Of a stretch of DNA of 64,000 nucleotides, positions 1-8,943 are shown piece after piece. Source of the DNA: Chitinophagaceae bacterium. GTDB lineage: Bacteria > Bacteroidota > Bacteroidia > Chitinophagales > Chitinophagaceae. Location of the stretch: NCBI GenBank assembly GCA_016721385.1, contig JADKIE010000011.1, positions 191,851-255,850 on the forward strand. The letters are read 5' to 3'. A model generated the notes under the pieces. The model worked only from the letters and a program-made list of their open reading frames with translations, was not told the DNA's origin and ran no database searches. The position numbers were made by a program, and so were the translations under genes. The stretch's first letter is position 1. Every line of letters begins with the position of its first letter.

Positions 1-22
1 GCATATAATTAGGTACTGAACA

Positions 23-487
23 TTATAACTTAGGTAACCAATCTCTGGCAATATCGGTACTTCTAAAAGGCCAGGGTATCATTGCCAAAATCAGCAAAAT
101 AGCAATGCCAAAATAAATTAAACTTTTCTTATGTTTTTTAGCATCTGTATCGGCACGTTTTACCATACTTCTTCCTACATGTACCAATAGCCATACAATA
201 AGCATCATTAAAAAATGTTCCATGGCAAAGAAACGCATACCGGCATCTTTCATTACGTCTTTTGTACTGTTTTTAAGCATATCAAACCACCCATTATTAA
301 AGTATAATATTAAGCCAAGCACCAACTGAATATCGCAACCAATCATAAAAAACAGGTTAATCTTATTATCCGTTGGCGAGTATTTTCGGTTTCCAAAAAC
401 ACCTGTAATAGCATTAAGCAAAGTCCATATTCCAAAAAGTAAAATAGCCCAACGTAAAATGCTGTGTGTAAATAATAAATGTTGCAT
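23..487 (-). CDS. Small four-helix membrane protein, unknown function
   Basis: A 154-residue protein with four hydrophobic segments at about residues 10-30, 45-65, 88-108 and 123-142. The loops are basic, especially the Lys-rich stretch just before the last helix. It resembles the conserved Bacteroidota inner-membrane proteins that databases often label 'cytochrome B-like', but I see no paired haem-ligating histidines, so I make no functional claim. The reading frame is intact. It is divergently arranged with the regulator at 732, and a candidate -7 element lies just upstream of its start. Confidence 0.75.
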   Translation of the reverse strand: MQHLLFTHSILRWAILLFGIWTLLNAITGVFGNRKYSPTDNKINLFFMIGCDIQLVLGLILYFNNGWFDMLKNSTKDVMKDAGMRFFAMEHFLMMLIVWLLVHVGRSMVKRADTDAKKHKKSLIYFGIAILLILAMIPWPFRSTDIARDWLPKL

Positions 488-504
488 ATTAAAGTTGTTT
501 GTTA

Positions 505-512
505 CAAAAATA
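505..512 (-). promoter_or_regulatory. Candidate -7 promoter element
   Basis: On the minus strand this reads TATTTTTG, an exact match to the Bacteroidota -7 consensus TAnnTTTG. It lies 18 bases upstream of the start codon at 487. I see no TTG at the expected -33 distance, so it is only a partial promoter. Confidence 0.35.
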
Positions 513-679
513 AGGTTTGTATCTGAATGGTGAGTAATGAATGGTAAGATACAGTAGGTAGTATAACTTTATTAAACAAAATTCCGCTGTTTAAATGCTT
601 CAGAGGCCAAAAAAATGGTTTAAAAATCATTACAAATCAACTCAATCAGTGTCATCAGTAGTCGTTCAGAAAAATAAAT

Positions 680-709
680 TTGGATAAACTAAAAAAATTA
701 GTATATTTG
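680..709 (+). promoter_or_regulatory. Bacteroidota-type promoter for the XRE/S24 regulator
   Basis: TTG at 680-682 and TATATTTG at 702-709 are separated by 19 bases, matching the Bacteroidota primary-sigma consensus (TTG, about 19 bases, TAnnTTTG). The start codon at 732 lies 22 bases downstream, so the leader is very short. It overlaps the ATTAG/CTAAT half-sites described separately. Confidence 0.6.
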
Positions 710-724
710 TGCTAATCAAATTAG
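697..724. promoter_or_regulatory. Candidate operator with three ATTAG/CTAAT half-sites
   Basis: ATTAG (697-701), CTAAT (712-716) and ATTAG (720-724) surround the -7 element. The last two form a perfect inverted repeat with a 3-base spacer, and the first two an inverted repeat with a 10-base spacer. Its position over the promoter of an HTH repressor suggests autoregulation. The repeats are seen directly; the binding is inferred. Confidence 0.45.
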
Positions 725-731
725 TTATATC

Positions 732-1481
732 ATGTCTAGAGCCGGATTAAACTTAAAATACTTACGCAAACTCCGTGGTTGGACACAGGAGGAATTTGCC
801 CAAAAGCTAACATAAAACGTTCGTTAATTGGTGCTTACGAAGAAGAAAGAGCCGATCCACGAATAGAAGTATTAGAAATAGTAGGTGATATGTTTAAGCT
901 AGATTAGATGAATTATTGCTTAAAGATTTAAGCGATACAGGTGGCAATTATTTGGCAAAACGGAGGCAACAAAAAATGATGAATGCCGACAGAAATTTAA
1001 TTCATTTTGTGCCCATTAAGGCTGCAGCAGGCTATTTGGCCGGCTATGCCGATAGTGAGTTTATAGATGAATTAAACACATTTACCTTGCCTATGCTTGC
1101 AGGAGGTAATTACCGGGCTTTTGAAATTATTGGCGATAGTATGTTACCTACACCAAGCGGCAGTATTATTGTTGGCGAAAAGTAGAAGCTATAGATGATG
1201 TTAAGAATAATATGCCCTATATAGTGGTAAGCCGAAATGAAGGTATAGTGTACAAAAGAATTGTAAAGAATAACAAAACAAAAAATAAAGTATCGTTGGT
1301 TAGCGATAATCCGCAATATCAACCATATACTGTAAATGTAGAGGATATTGTAGAGTTGTGGCAGGCGCAATCGGTTATAAGTAAAGTTACTCAGCAACAA
1401 CGTTGGGATATGGATTCGCTGGCCAATATGGTTAATACTTTACAAAATCAGGTAAGTTCTTTAAAGAAAAAAATGAATTAG
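732..1481 (+). CDS. XRE-family HTH repressor with S24/LexA-like C-terminal domain (frameshifted)
   Basis: The first 27 codons encode an HTH_3/XRE start (RKLRGWTQEEFAQKL). One missing base near 808 then shifts the frame, which continues with SLIGAYEEERADPRIEVL, the rest of the XRE helix bundle. Further breaks follow near 905 and 1183. The C-terminal half contains GDSMLPTPSGSIIVGEK and, after the last break, GIVYKRIV. These are the Ser (GDSM) and Lys (YKR) positions of S24 peptidase-fold repressors. The end (about 1400-1481) is a short coiled coil. It probably acts as a cytoplasmic transcriptional repressor of itself and perhaps neighbours. The breaks are most simply sequencing errors, because every segment aligns in order to a single family. 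Confidence 0.75.
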
Positions 1482-1494
1482 AGGTTTTTAGCCA

Positions 1495-1589
1495 AATTAC
1501 ACAGATTTACATTGATTTTTATAGTTGAGCTCTTTAAAAAACACTTAGCTATTCTTTTCATTTGTGTTAATTCGTGTAATCAGCGGCAG
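1495..1589. repeat. Interspersed intergenic repeat, inverted pair
   Basis: The region 1495-1520 read on the minus strand gives AATCAATGTAAATCTGTGT, and 1561-1589 read on the plus strand gives TTTGTGTTAATTCGTGTAAT followed by CAGCGGCAG. Together they form an imperfect inverted pair between the repressor and ssb. Related copies occur at 8912-8943, 13175-13193 and 50805-50838. Similar phrases are common between genes in Bacteroidota genomes. Confidence 0.5.
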
Positions 1590-1655
1590 TTTTAGGTAAT
1601 TTTCATAATTTACACATTCAGATACATCGATTAAACATTTAAAAACACAAACATT

Positions 1656-2084
1656 ATGATTAAGTTACAAATCATCGGCAATTTGGGAAAAGATTGCATT
1701 GTAAAAGAAGTAAACGGTAAAAACGTAATTAATTTTAGCGTAGCACATACCGAACGCTTTAAAGACAGTGCCGGTAACCAAAAAGAAAGAACTACCTGGG
1801 TAGAGTGTGCATACTGGACGGATAGAACTGCAGTAGGCCAATACCTAAAAAAAGGCCAAATGGTTTATGCCGAAGGTGCCCCCGAAGCAGATGCTTACAC
1901 CAATAAAGAAGGACAGGCTGCTGCAACTTTACGTATGAGGGTACAAAATATTCAATTATTAGGCGGTAGTAATAAGGATAATCAGGGCGAAGCACAGCAT
2001 GGTTCAAACCAAGGTAATGTAACAAATGCCGGAACATCCGTAGCTCCTGTAGCTACATCGGTTACAGATGATTTACCATTTTAA
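1656..2084 (+). CDS. ssb: Single-stranded DNA-binding protein
   Basis: A 142-residue SSB. The OB-fold occupies residues 1 to about 105, with the family opening MIKLQIIGNLGKD and the strand ERTTWVECAYW. A low-complexity Gln/Gly/Asn/Thr linker follows, and the protein ends in the acidic tip DDLPF, which in this family recruits replication and repair partners. It coats single-stranded DNA during replication, recombination and repair. The frame is intact and length is normal. The gene stands alone, with a strong terminator 36 bases downstream. Confidence 0.97.
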   Translation: MIKLQIIGNLGKDCIVKEVNGKNVINFSVAHTERFKDSAGNQKERTTWVECAYWTDRTAVGQYLKKGQMVYAEGAPEADAYTNKEGQAAATLRMRVQNIQLLGGSNKDNQGEAQHGSNQGNVTNAGTSVAPVATSVTDDLPF

Positions 2085-2119
2085 CAATGGTTAAAAACGA
2101 TATTTAAAATTATAATTTA

Positions 2120-2148
2120 ATGCCCCGATTTTTCTCGGGGCATTTTTT
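2120..2148 (+). terminator. Rho-independent terminator of ssb
   Basis: A 9-bp perfect stem (ATGCCCCGA / TCGGGGCAT, 2120-2128 and 2135-2143) is followed directly by a T run. It lies between ssb and the GH92 gene. Confidence 0.85.
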
Positions 2149-2169
2149 ATTACCTTGTAAATAAAAACG

Positions 2170-5109
2170 ATGTCAAAAGTTATTACACTGTTTATTTATA
2201 CTTGGTTCTTCTTCTCAAATAACTCTTATTCGCAAACAAATTTTGCAAAATATGTAAATCCATTTATTGGTACAGGCGGCCATGGCCACACTTATCTGGG
2301 AGCAACTGTGCCGCATGGTATGGTGCAGCTAAGCCCCGATACCAGGCTTGATGGCTGGGATGGCTGCGGCGGCTATCACTATAGCGATAATTTTATTTAT
2401 GGTTTTACACATACTCACTTAAGTGGTACAGGCGTAAGCGATTATGGCGATATTTTATTAATGCCTGTTTCAAATATTTCGCCTGACAATAAAAAATACG
2501 GATCTGTATTCTCTCATCAAAACGAAAAAGCAACAGCAGGGTTTTATCAGGTTTTTTTAGAAGATGATAAAATAAATGTAGAGTTAACGACAACAGAAAG
2601 AGTAGGTTTTCATAAATATACTTTCAAAAATAATAATAGTACCGGTAATATTATTTTAGACTTAAAACATAGAGATGAAGTTTTAGAGTCTTCCTTAAAA
2701 ATTGAAGATAGTGTAACAATAAGCGGACTGAGGCGTAGTAAGGCTTGGGCTACAAATCAGTATGTATTTTTTGTAATAAAGTTTAGTAAGCCATTTAGTA
2801 ATTACGGGGTTTGGATTAATGATTCTTTAATTGGGACAAGAAATAATAATGCTAAAAACATTAAAGCCTTTTTTCATTTTGATTTAAAAGATAGCAAAGA
2901 AATTTTTGCAAAGGTTGCCATATCGCCGGTTAGTGTTGACGGCGCAAAGAAAAATTTAGGCGCCGAGTTATCTCATTGGGATTTTGAAAAAACAAAACTG
3001 CAAGCACAAGAAAAATGGAATTATGAACTTAATAAAATTGTAGTTGAAACAAAGGAAGAAAATAAGTTGACTGTTTTTTATACGGCACTATACCATACAA
3101 TGGTTGTACCTAATATTAATATGGATGTAGATGGGCAATACAGAGGTATGGATAATAAAATACATAAGGCCGAAGGATTTACATATTACTCCGTTTTTTC
3201 ACTCTGGGATACTTACCGTGCCACACATCCTTTATATACAATTATTGACAGAAAGCGTACACTTGATTATATAAAAACATTTTTAGCACAATATCAACAA
3301 GGCGGCCGATTGCCTGTATGGGAACTTGCAAGTAATGAAACGGATTGCATGATAGGCTACCACAGTGTTTCGGTAATTGCAGATGCATATGCAAAGGGCA
3401 TAAAAGGATTTGATGAAAACCTTGCTTTAGAAGCTATGAAAAAAAGTGCTACATGGAATCATTTAGGGCTGGATGCATATATAAAAAAAGGAGTTTTGGA
3501 AATGGATGATGAACATGAAAGTGTAAGTAAAACATTGGAGTATGCTTACGATGATTGGTGTATAGCCACATTTGCAAAAGCAATTGGAAAGGAAGATGAT
3601 TATTTAACTTATATCAAACGCTCTCAGTACTGGAAAAATATTTTTGATGCAGAAACCGGCTTTATGCGGCCTCGTAAAAATGGCGATTGGATAAACCCTT
3701 TTGAACCCAGAGAAGTAAACAACAATTTTACAGAAGCTAACAGTTGGCAATATTCTTTTTATATACCGCAGGATATTGGTGGTTATATAAATATAATTGG
3801 CGGCAAAGAAAAACTGGAAAAAAAATTAGATGACTTATTTACTGCACCGCAACAAACTACCGGCAGGGAGCAAAGTGATATTACCGGATTAATAGGCCAG
3901 TATGCACATGGCAACGAACCAAGCCACCATATTGCATACTTGTATCCTTTTGCAGGTAAGGCTTATAAAACGCAGGAAAAAGTACATCAAATAATGAATG
4001 AATTTTATAAAAATTCACCCGATGGTTTAATTGGCAATGAAGATTGTGGGCAAATGAGTGCTTGGTATGTAATGAGTGCCTTAGGTTTTTATCCTGTATT
4101 GCCGGGTTCAACAGGTTATGTGATAGGTACGCCGGCTTTTGAAAAAGCAATAATTAATTTGGAAGACGGAAAACAATATATTGTATCTGCAAAAAATACC
4201 AGTACAAACAATTTTTATGTACAATCCACTTCTTTTTTTGATGCAAATAAAAATGAAGTAAATAGCTTAATAGCAACACCATTTATACAACATCAGGATA
4301 TTGCAAATGGAGGTGAGGTGGCTTTTACTTTAGGCAATGCACCTGCAATTCCTGCTCAAAATTATATTAGCGGTTACAATTTTATCGATAATCAAATTAT
4401 AATTAACCCAACTATACATGGAGGAGGAGTGGCATTTGACAAAGATAAAACTGTGACCATATCAACTCCGCAAAACAATACTACGATTTATTATACTACC
4501 GATGGAACTGTACCTGCAACAAAAAGTTATAAATATGTAAAACCCATTACAGTAAATAAATCTGCAACTATCAATGCAATTGCAGTTGACGAAAAAGGAA
4601 AGCAAAGTTTTATAACCACCGCGGTATATAAAAAAAGAGAAAATAATTGGGTGCTAAAATTAAATACTGCTTACGAAGCACAATACGATGGCGGCGGCTC
4701 TAATGCCCTTATTGATGGGTTAAAAGGTGATGTAAACTGGCGTAAAGGTAATTGGCAAGGATATCAAAACACTAATTTAGAGGTGGTAGTAAATTTAAAG
4801 ACACAAACAAATGTATCAGAAGTGTCGGTTGGCTTTTTGCAAGATGTAGGTGCATGGATAATTTATCCAAAGGAAATAATAGTTTCAACTTCAATAGATG
4901 GTAAAATATATAAACAGGTACAAGTTATTAAAAATACATTGTTGCAACAAGATGCCAATCTATCCGTAAAAAACTTTATAGCCACATTTAAAAAAGTAAA
5001 AGCTAAGTATATAAAGATTGTTGCAAAACAGTATGGTACTTTACCGGTATGGCATTTAGGAGCTGGCGGGCAAAGCCATATTTTTGTTGATGAGATAACA
5101 GTAAAGTAA
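2170..5109 (+). CDS. GH92 family exo-alpha-mannosidase, secreted
   Basis: A 979-residue protein with an N-terminal signal peptide (about residues 1-21, ending NSYSQ). The N-terminal beta-sandwich begins YVNPFIGTGGHGHTYLGATV, a GH92 signature. The (alpha/alpha)6 catalytic region (about 275-750) contains FYTALYHTMVVPN, SLWDTYRATHPL and GNEPSHHIAYLY. GH92 enzymes are calcium-dependent and remove terminal alpha-mannose (mostly alpha-1,2, also 1,3 or 1,4) from glycans. Two accessory C-terminal domains follow: a chitobiase-C-like sandwich (IYYTTDGTVPATKSY, about 765-835) and a discoidin/F5-8-type-C-like module to the end. This makes it longer than the usual GH92 of about 750 residues. No SusC/SusD pair lies nearby, so it is not in an obvious polysaccharide-utilisation locus. 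The linkage preference cannot be read from sequence. Confidence 0.93.
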   Translation: MSKVITLFIYTWFFFSNNSYSQTNFAKYVNPFIGTGGHGHTYLGATVPHGMVQLSPDTRLDGWDGCGGYHYSDNFIYGFTHTHLSGTGVSDYGDILLMPVSNISPDNKKYGSVFSHQNEKATAGFYQVFLEDDKINVELTTTERVGFHKYTFKNNNSTGNIILDLKHRDEVLESSLKIEDSVTISGLRRSKAWATNQYVFFVIKFSKPFSNYGVWINDSLIGTRNNNAKNIKAFFHFDLKDSKEIFAKVAISPVSVDGAKKNLGAELSHWDFEKTKLQAQEKWNYELNKIVVETKEENKLTVFYTALYHTMVVPNINMDVDGQYRGMDNKIHKAEGFTYYSVFSLWDTYRATHPLYTIIDRKRTLDYIKTFLAQYQQGGRLPVWELASNETDCMIGYHSVSVIADAYAKGIKGFDENLALEAMKKSATWNHLGLDAYIKKGVLEMDDEHESVSKTLEYAYDDWCIATFAKAIGKEDDYLTYIKRSQYWKNIFDAETGFMRPRKNGDWINPFEPREVNNNFTEANSWQYSFYIPQDIGGYINIIGGKEKLEKKLDDLFTAPQQTTGREQSDITGLIGQYAHGNEPSHHIAYLYPFAGKAYKTQEKVHQIMNEFYKNSPDGLIGNEDCGQMSAWYVMSALGFYPVLPGSTGYVIGTPAFEKAIINLEDGKQYIVSAKNTSTNNFYVQSTSFFDANKNEVNSLIATPFIQHQDIANGGEVAFTLGNAPAIPAQNYISGYNFIDNQIIINPTIHGGGVAFDKDKTVTISTPQNNTTIYYTTDGTVPATKSYKYVKPITVNKSATINAIAVDEKGKQSFITTAVYKKRENNWVLKLNTAYEAQYDGGGSNALIDGLKGDVNWRKGNWQGYQNTNLEVVVNLKTQTNVSEVSVGFLQDVGAWIIYPKEIIVSTSIDGKIYKQVQVIKNTLLQQDANLSVKNFIATFKKVKAKYIKIVAKQYGTLPVWHLGAGGQSHIFVDEITVK

Positions 5110-5114
5110 AAATG

Positions 5115-5145
5115 AATAAGCCCCGAAATTGTTTCGGGGCTTATT
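5115..5145. terminator. Bidirectional terminator between convergent genes
   Basis: A 14-bp perfect stem (AATAAGCCCCGAAA / TTTCGGGGCTTATT) sits between the GH92 stop (5109) and the permease stop (5170). T-rich sequence flanks it on both strands, so it can serve both genes. Confidence 0.8.
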
Positions 5146-5169
5146 TGTAAATAAAATGAAGAACATTTA

Positions 5170-6628
5170 TTATTTATCTTTTAATTTGCTATGATATTTG
5201 CTATACCCAAAATAAATGATAAAGCCAATTGCTAACCAACCAATTAAACGAAGCCAATTAGTCCAGCCCAATCCAAAAATCATCGCCATACAAACTACAA
5301 TCCCTAATATTGGAACAAGAGGAACAAGTGGAGTTTTAAATTGACGAGGTAAATTTGGATCCGTTTTTCTTAGAATAATTACTGCTACACAAACTAGTAC
5401 AAAGGCAAATAGTGTTCCAATACTTGTCATATCGCCTACAATATCGCCTGGAACGAAACCAGCAAACAAGCCAACAATAATCATTATAAACAGATTAGCT
5501 TTATAAGGTGTTTTAAATTTGGGATGCACATCACTAAACATCTTTGGTAATAAACCATCATTACTCATACTATAAAAAACACGACTTTGTCCTAAAAGCA
5601 TTACAAGTATTACAGACGAAAAGCCAGCAAGGATAGCTACGGTAACTAAATTTGCTAACCAACCGTATCCGGGCATAAATTTATTAATTGCCGCAACTAC
5701 TGATGCTTCACCACCTTCATTTCTAAAGAAGTCAACTGGAGCTAGGCCCGTTAAAACATGGGCAAATAATATATATAAAATGGTACAAACAGCCAATGAA
5801 CCTAAAATGCCGATTGGCATTGCCGTTTTAGGATTTTTGGTTTCCTGTGCAGCCGTACTTACAGCATCAAAACCAATAAATGCAAAGAACACAGTGCCTG
5901 CAGCACCTAAAACACCCATCAACCCTCCAAAACTATGGTTTACACCAGCATGGTCAGTATAAATGCTGGCAGCTGGAAAGTAAGGTGTGTGATTTTGTGC
6001 ATTAATAAAGCCCCAACCAAGTACAATAATCATAATCACAATTGTCACTTTAGTTATTACAATAATACCATTTACAAAAGCAGACTCTTGAGTTCCTTTA
6101 ATTAATAATAAACTTAAAGAGAAACTATAAATAAAGCTGGTAAGTTTATAATTCCACTATGTACTACACCATTAGCATCTGCAATTGAATGTTGAAAAGG
6201 AGAGTGACACCATTCATATGCAATGGCTTTCCAATGCAATACATTTACCAATAAATTATTAAGATATTCACTCCAGGCAATACCTACAGTAGCGGCACCA
6301 ACTGCATATTCTAAAACTAAATCCCATCCAATTATCCAAGCTAATAATTCCCCCATGGTAGCGTAAGAATATGTATATGCACTTCCGGAAATAGGATGGA
6401 AGATGATAACTCTGCATAGCATAAACCTGCTAATGCACAGCCGATTGCTGCTACAATAAAGCCAATCGTTACTGATGGTCCAGCATTTTGGGCAGCTGCT
6501 GCAGCAGTTCTTACAAAAAGCCCTGCACCAATAATTGCACCAATACCTAATGCTACTAACGCACCGGCACTAAGTGTTTTCTTTAAACCTTTTTCATTGT
6601 CTGCTGCTTCTGCAAGCAAAACACTCAT
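5170..6628 (-). CDS. APC-superfamily amino-acid permease (frameshifted)
   Basis: Three overlapping frames together make one permease of about 485 residues. The N-terminal part contains GALVALGIGAIIGAGLFVRT, the TM1 glycine-rich helix break of APC transporters. The middle segment continues through TM2-TM5 and the C-terminal segment carries FAFIGFDAVSTAAQETKNP, the conserved TM6/loop of the CAT/YfnA-like subgroup. These proteins import amino acids by proton symport across the inner membrane. Breaks lie near 6400 and 6080-6110. The gene is divergent from the symporter at 6780, with 150 bases between them. The exact substrate is not predictable. Confidence 0.88.
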
Positions 6629-6779
6629 TGGTTTTTTGTTAATAAACCCATATAGTTAGTTTTAGTTTGGTAAAATGAATTGAAAAATACACAATAAATC
6701 TATAAAAACGCCACCATTCATAATTTTTTAGTACTTAATGCTTTTAACACTTTAAATATTATATTGCACAATCAACAGT

Positions 6780-8051
6780 ATGTATATGGAAGTAGCACAT
6801 CAATCAAATAAAAAAAGTAAACTCACTTTATATATTGTAATTGCAATGATATTGGGTATTGTGGCTGGATATTTGGTGCATAATAATTATTCGCCAGAGA
6901 CAAGAAAAACATTTGCGGATAATGCAAAACTTCTTACTACCATCTTCCTACGGATGGTGCAAATGATAATTGCACCAATTGTGTTTGCCACATTAGTTGT
7001 TGGTATTGCCAAACTTGGCGATATGAAAACTGTGGGCAGAGTAGGCGGTAAAGCTATGCTTTGGTTTATTACTGCTTCGTTGGTTTCTTTAAGTTTGGGA
7101 TTAATATTGGTTAACATTTTTAAACCAGGTGTTGGTGCCGATATTAATAATACCGACATGGCCGCAGTAGGCGACTTGCTCGAAAAATCGAAAGGATTTT
7201 CGTTAGCAAAATTTGTAGAGCATGTAGTACCACGTAGCGTAATAGAAGCGATGGCTACAAACGAAATTTTGCAACTGGTTGTTTTCTCCGTTTTCTTTGG
7301 CATTGCTTTAACCGCAGTTGGCAAAAAAGGCGAGCCTATTATTAGCGCATTAGATTCTCTGGCGCATGTAGTTTTAAAAATGGTTACGTATGTAATGTAC
7401 TTGGCACCATTAGGTGTGTTTGGTGCAATGGCAGCCGCCATTGCTAAAAATGGATTAGGTATATTAGGCACGTTTGGAAAATATATTGGCGAGTTTTATT
7501 TAGGGCTGGCTTTGCTTTGGGGCTTACTATTACTTGTTGGATACTTAATATTACGGCATCGCTTACCTGTAATGCTAAGGCGTATTGCTTCACCAATGAG
7601 TGTTGCATTTAGTACTGCCAGCAGCGAAGCCGTTTATCCAAAACTGGTTGAGGAAATGGAACGCTTTGGTTGTAATAACAAAATTGTATCCTTTGTATTG
7701 CCGTTGGGTTACTCTTTTAATTTAGATGGAAGTATGATGTACATGACATTTGCCAGCATGTTTATAGCCCAGGCTTTTAATATTACTTCAATAACCGGAG
7801 ATGTTGGTCAACAAATAATTATGCTTTTAGTATTTTTAATTACAAGTAAAGGTATTGCAGGCGTACCAAGGGCTTCGTTAGTTGTGGTATTGGCCACAGG
7901 TGCTATGTTTGGCATTCCGCCGGAAGGCGTTGGCTTAATTTTGGCAATAGATGTTTTTTGCGATATGGGGCGTACAATGACAAATGTTTTGGGCAACGCT
8001 TTGGCTACTGCTGCTGTAAGCAAATGGGAAGGACAATTAGAGCATACATAA
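6780..8051 (+). CDS. Dicarboxylate/amino-acid:cation symporter (DAACS family)
   Basis: A 423-residue protein related to GltP/DctA/GltPh. Family hallmarks are the early helix MVQMIIAPIVFATLVVGIAK, the serine-rich re-entrant hairpin FSTASSEAVYP (about residue 277), the SFNLDGSMMYM motif of TM7 (about 311-321) and DVFCDMGRTMTNVLGN in TM8, whose Asp and Asn bind the amino/carboxylate substrate in relatives. It couples uptake of glutamate, aspartate or C4-dicarboxylates to sodium or protons. The frame is intact. The start at 6780 is chosen because a second Met at codon 3 gives only a trivial alternative. The DedA gene follows 17 bases later and is probably cotranscribed. Confidence 0.93.
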   Translation: MYMEVAHQSNKKSKLTLYIVIAMILGIVAGYLVHNNYSPETRKTFADNAKLLTTIFLRMVQMIIAPIVFATLVVGIAKLGDMKTVGRVGGKAMLWFITASLVSLSLGLILVNIFKPGVGADINNTDMAAVGDLLEKSKGFSLAKFVEHVVPRSVIEAMATNEILQLVVFSVFFGIALTAVGKKGEPIISALDSLAHVVLKMVTYVMYLAPLGVFGAMAAAIAKNGLGILGTFGKYIGEFYLGLALLWGLLLLVGYLILRHRLPVMLRRIASPMSVAFSTASSEAVYPKLVEEMERFGCNNKIVSFVLPLGYSFNLDGSMMYMTFASMFIAQAFNITSITGDVGQQIIMLLVFLITSKGIAGVPRASLVVVLATGAMFGIPPEGVGLILAIDVFCDMGRTMTNVLGNALATAAVSKWEGQLEHT

Positions 8052-8068
8052 AACAATAAATTATTTTC

Positions 8069-8797
8069 ATGTTAGATTTTATTTTTTTAGACTTTCATTG
8101 GACACAGCTTTTGCAACCACAGTGGTATATAGCTAATGGTGGATTGTGGTTGGTTTTATTTGTTGTGTTTGCAGAAACGGGCTTGTTTGCCGGCTTCTTT
8201 TTACCAGGCGATTCGTTGTTGTTTGTTTCGGGTATTTATGCTCATGAAATAACGCAAGCCGATAAAACTGTAGAGCCGGGATTAGCCTATCAGTTTTTAA
8301 ATTTATTGGGAATGGGTGGTGTAAGAAACCCGATGATTGATTTATTTATTTTAATGGTTTTGATTAGCATTGCAGGTATTTTGGGTAATTCCGTTGGCTT
8401 TTGGTTTGGTCGGAAAAGCGGACCAGCATTGTATAACAGAAAAGATACGCTGCTTTTTAAGAAAAAATATTTGTATCAGGCAAAAGAGTTTTACGATAAA
8501 AATGGTGGGTTTGCTATTATAGTTGCCAGATTTGTTCCTTTTGTACGAACATTTGCCCCAATAGTTGCCGGTATTGTACAAATGGATAGAAAAAAATATT
8601 TTTTTTATAATGTTATTGGTTGTGTGGCATGGGTTATTACAATGGTATGTGCCGGGTATTTTTTGAATAAAGCTTTCCCTATCCTGCAACAAAAGCTGGA
8701 ACTTATAGTAATAGGGATAGTATTAGTTTCCACCTTGCCTATTATTTTAAAAATGATACAATCCAAAAGAGAAAAAAGGAAAAACGCTGGCGAGTAA
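8069..8797 (+). CDS. DedA-family membrane protein
   Basis: A 242-residue polytopic protein of the DedA/SNARE-associated (VTT) family. It has the re-entrant motif FFLPGDSLLFVSGIYA near residues 47-62 and the second conserved block RFVPFVRTFAPIVAGIV near 154-170, including the arginines typical of active members. DedA proteins are implicated in polyprenyl-phosphate or phospholipid flipping across the inner membrane and in envelope homeostasis. The basic C-terminal tail (KREKRKN) is probably cytoplasmic. It follows the symporter closely and has an intact frame. Confidence 0.92.
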   Translation: MLDFIFLDFHWTQLLQPQWYIANGGLWLVLFVVFAETGLFAGFFLPGDSLLFVSGIYAHEITQADKTVEPGLAYQFLNLLGMGGVRNPMIDLFILMVLISIAGILGNSVGFWFGRKSGPALYNRKDTLLFKKKYLYQAKEFYDKNGGFAIIVARFVPFVRTFAPIVAGIVQMDRKKYFFYNVIGCVAWVITMVCAGYFLNKAFPILQQKLELIVIGIVLVSTLPIILKMIQSKREKRKNAGE

Positions 8798-8911
8798 ATA
8801 ATACCGTTTTTCTTGTTGCATTCATGGTAGTTGTATCTGATTATTTCCAAGGCATTTATAATTTTTCTTTTAATAGTACAACAGTAACTGATTAAATTTA
8901 ATAAAGAACAA

Positions 8912-8943
8912 TCATCTGTGTAAATTTGCATAATCAGTGGCAA
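8912..8943 (+). repeat. Interspersed repeat copy overlapping the GT9 start codon
   Basis: Reads CATCTGTGTAAATTTGCATA then ATCAGTGGCAAA, a copy of the same phrase seen at 1561-1589. The GTG of its AGTGGCAAA end is the start codon of the next gene. Confidence 0.45.
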
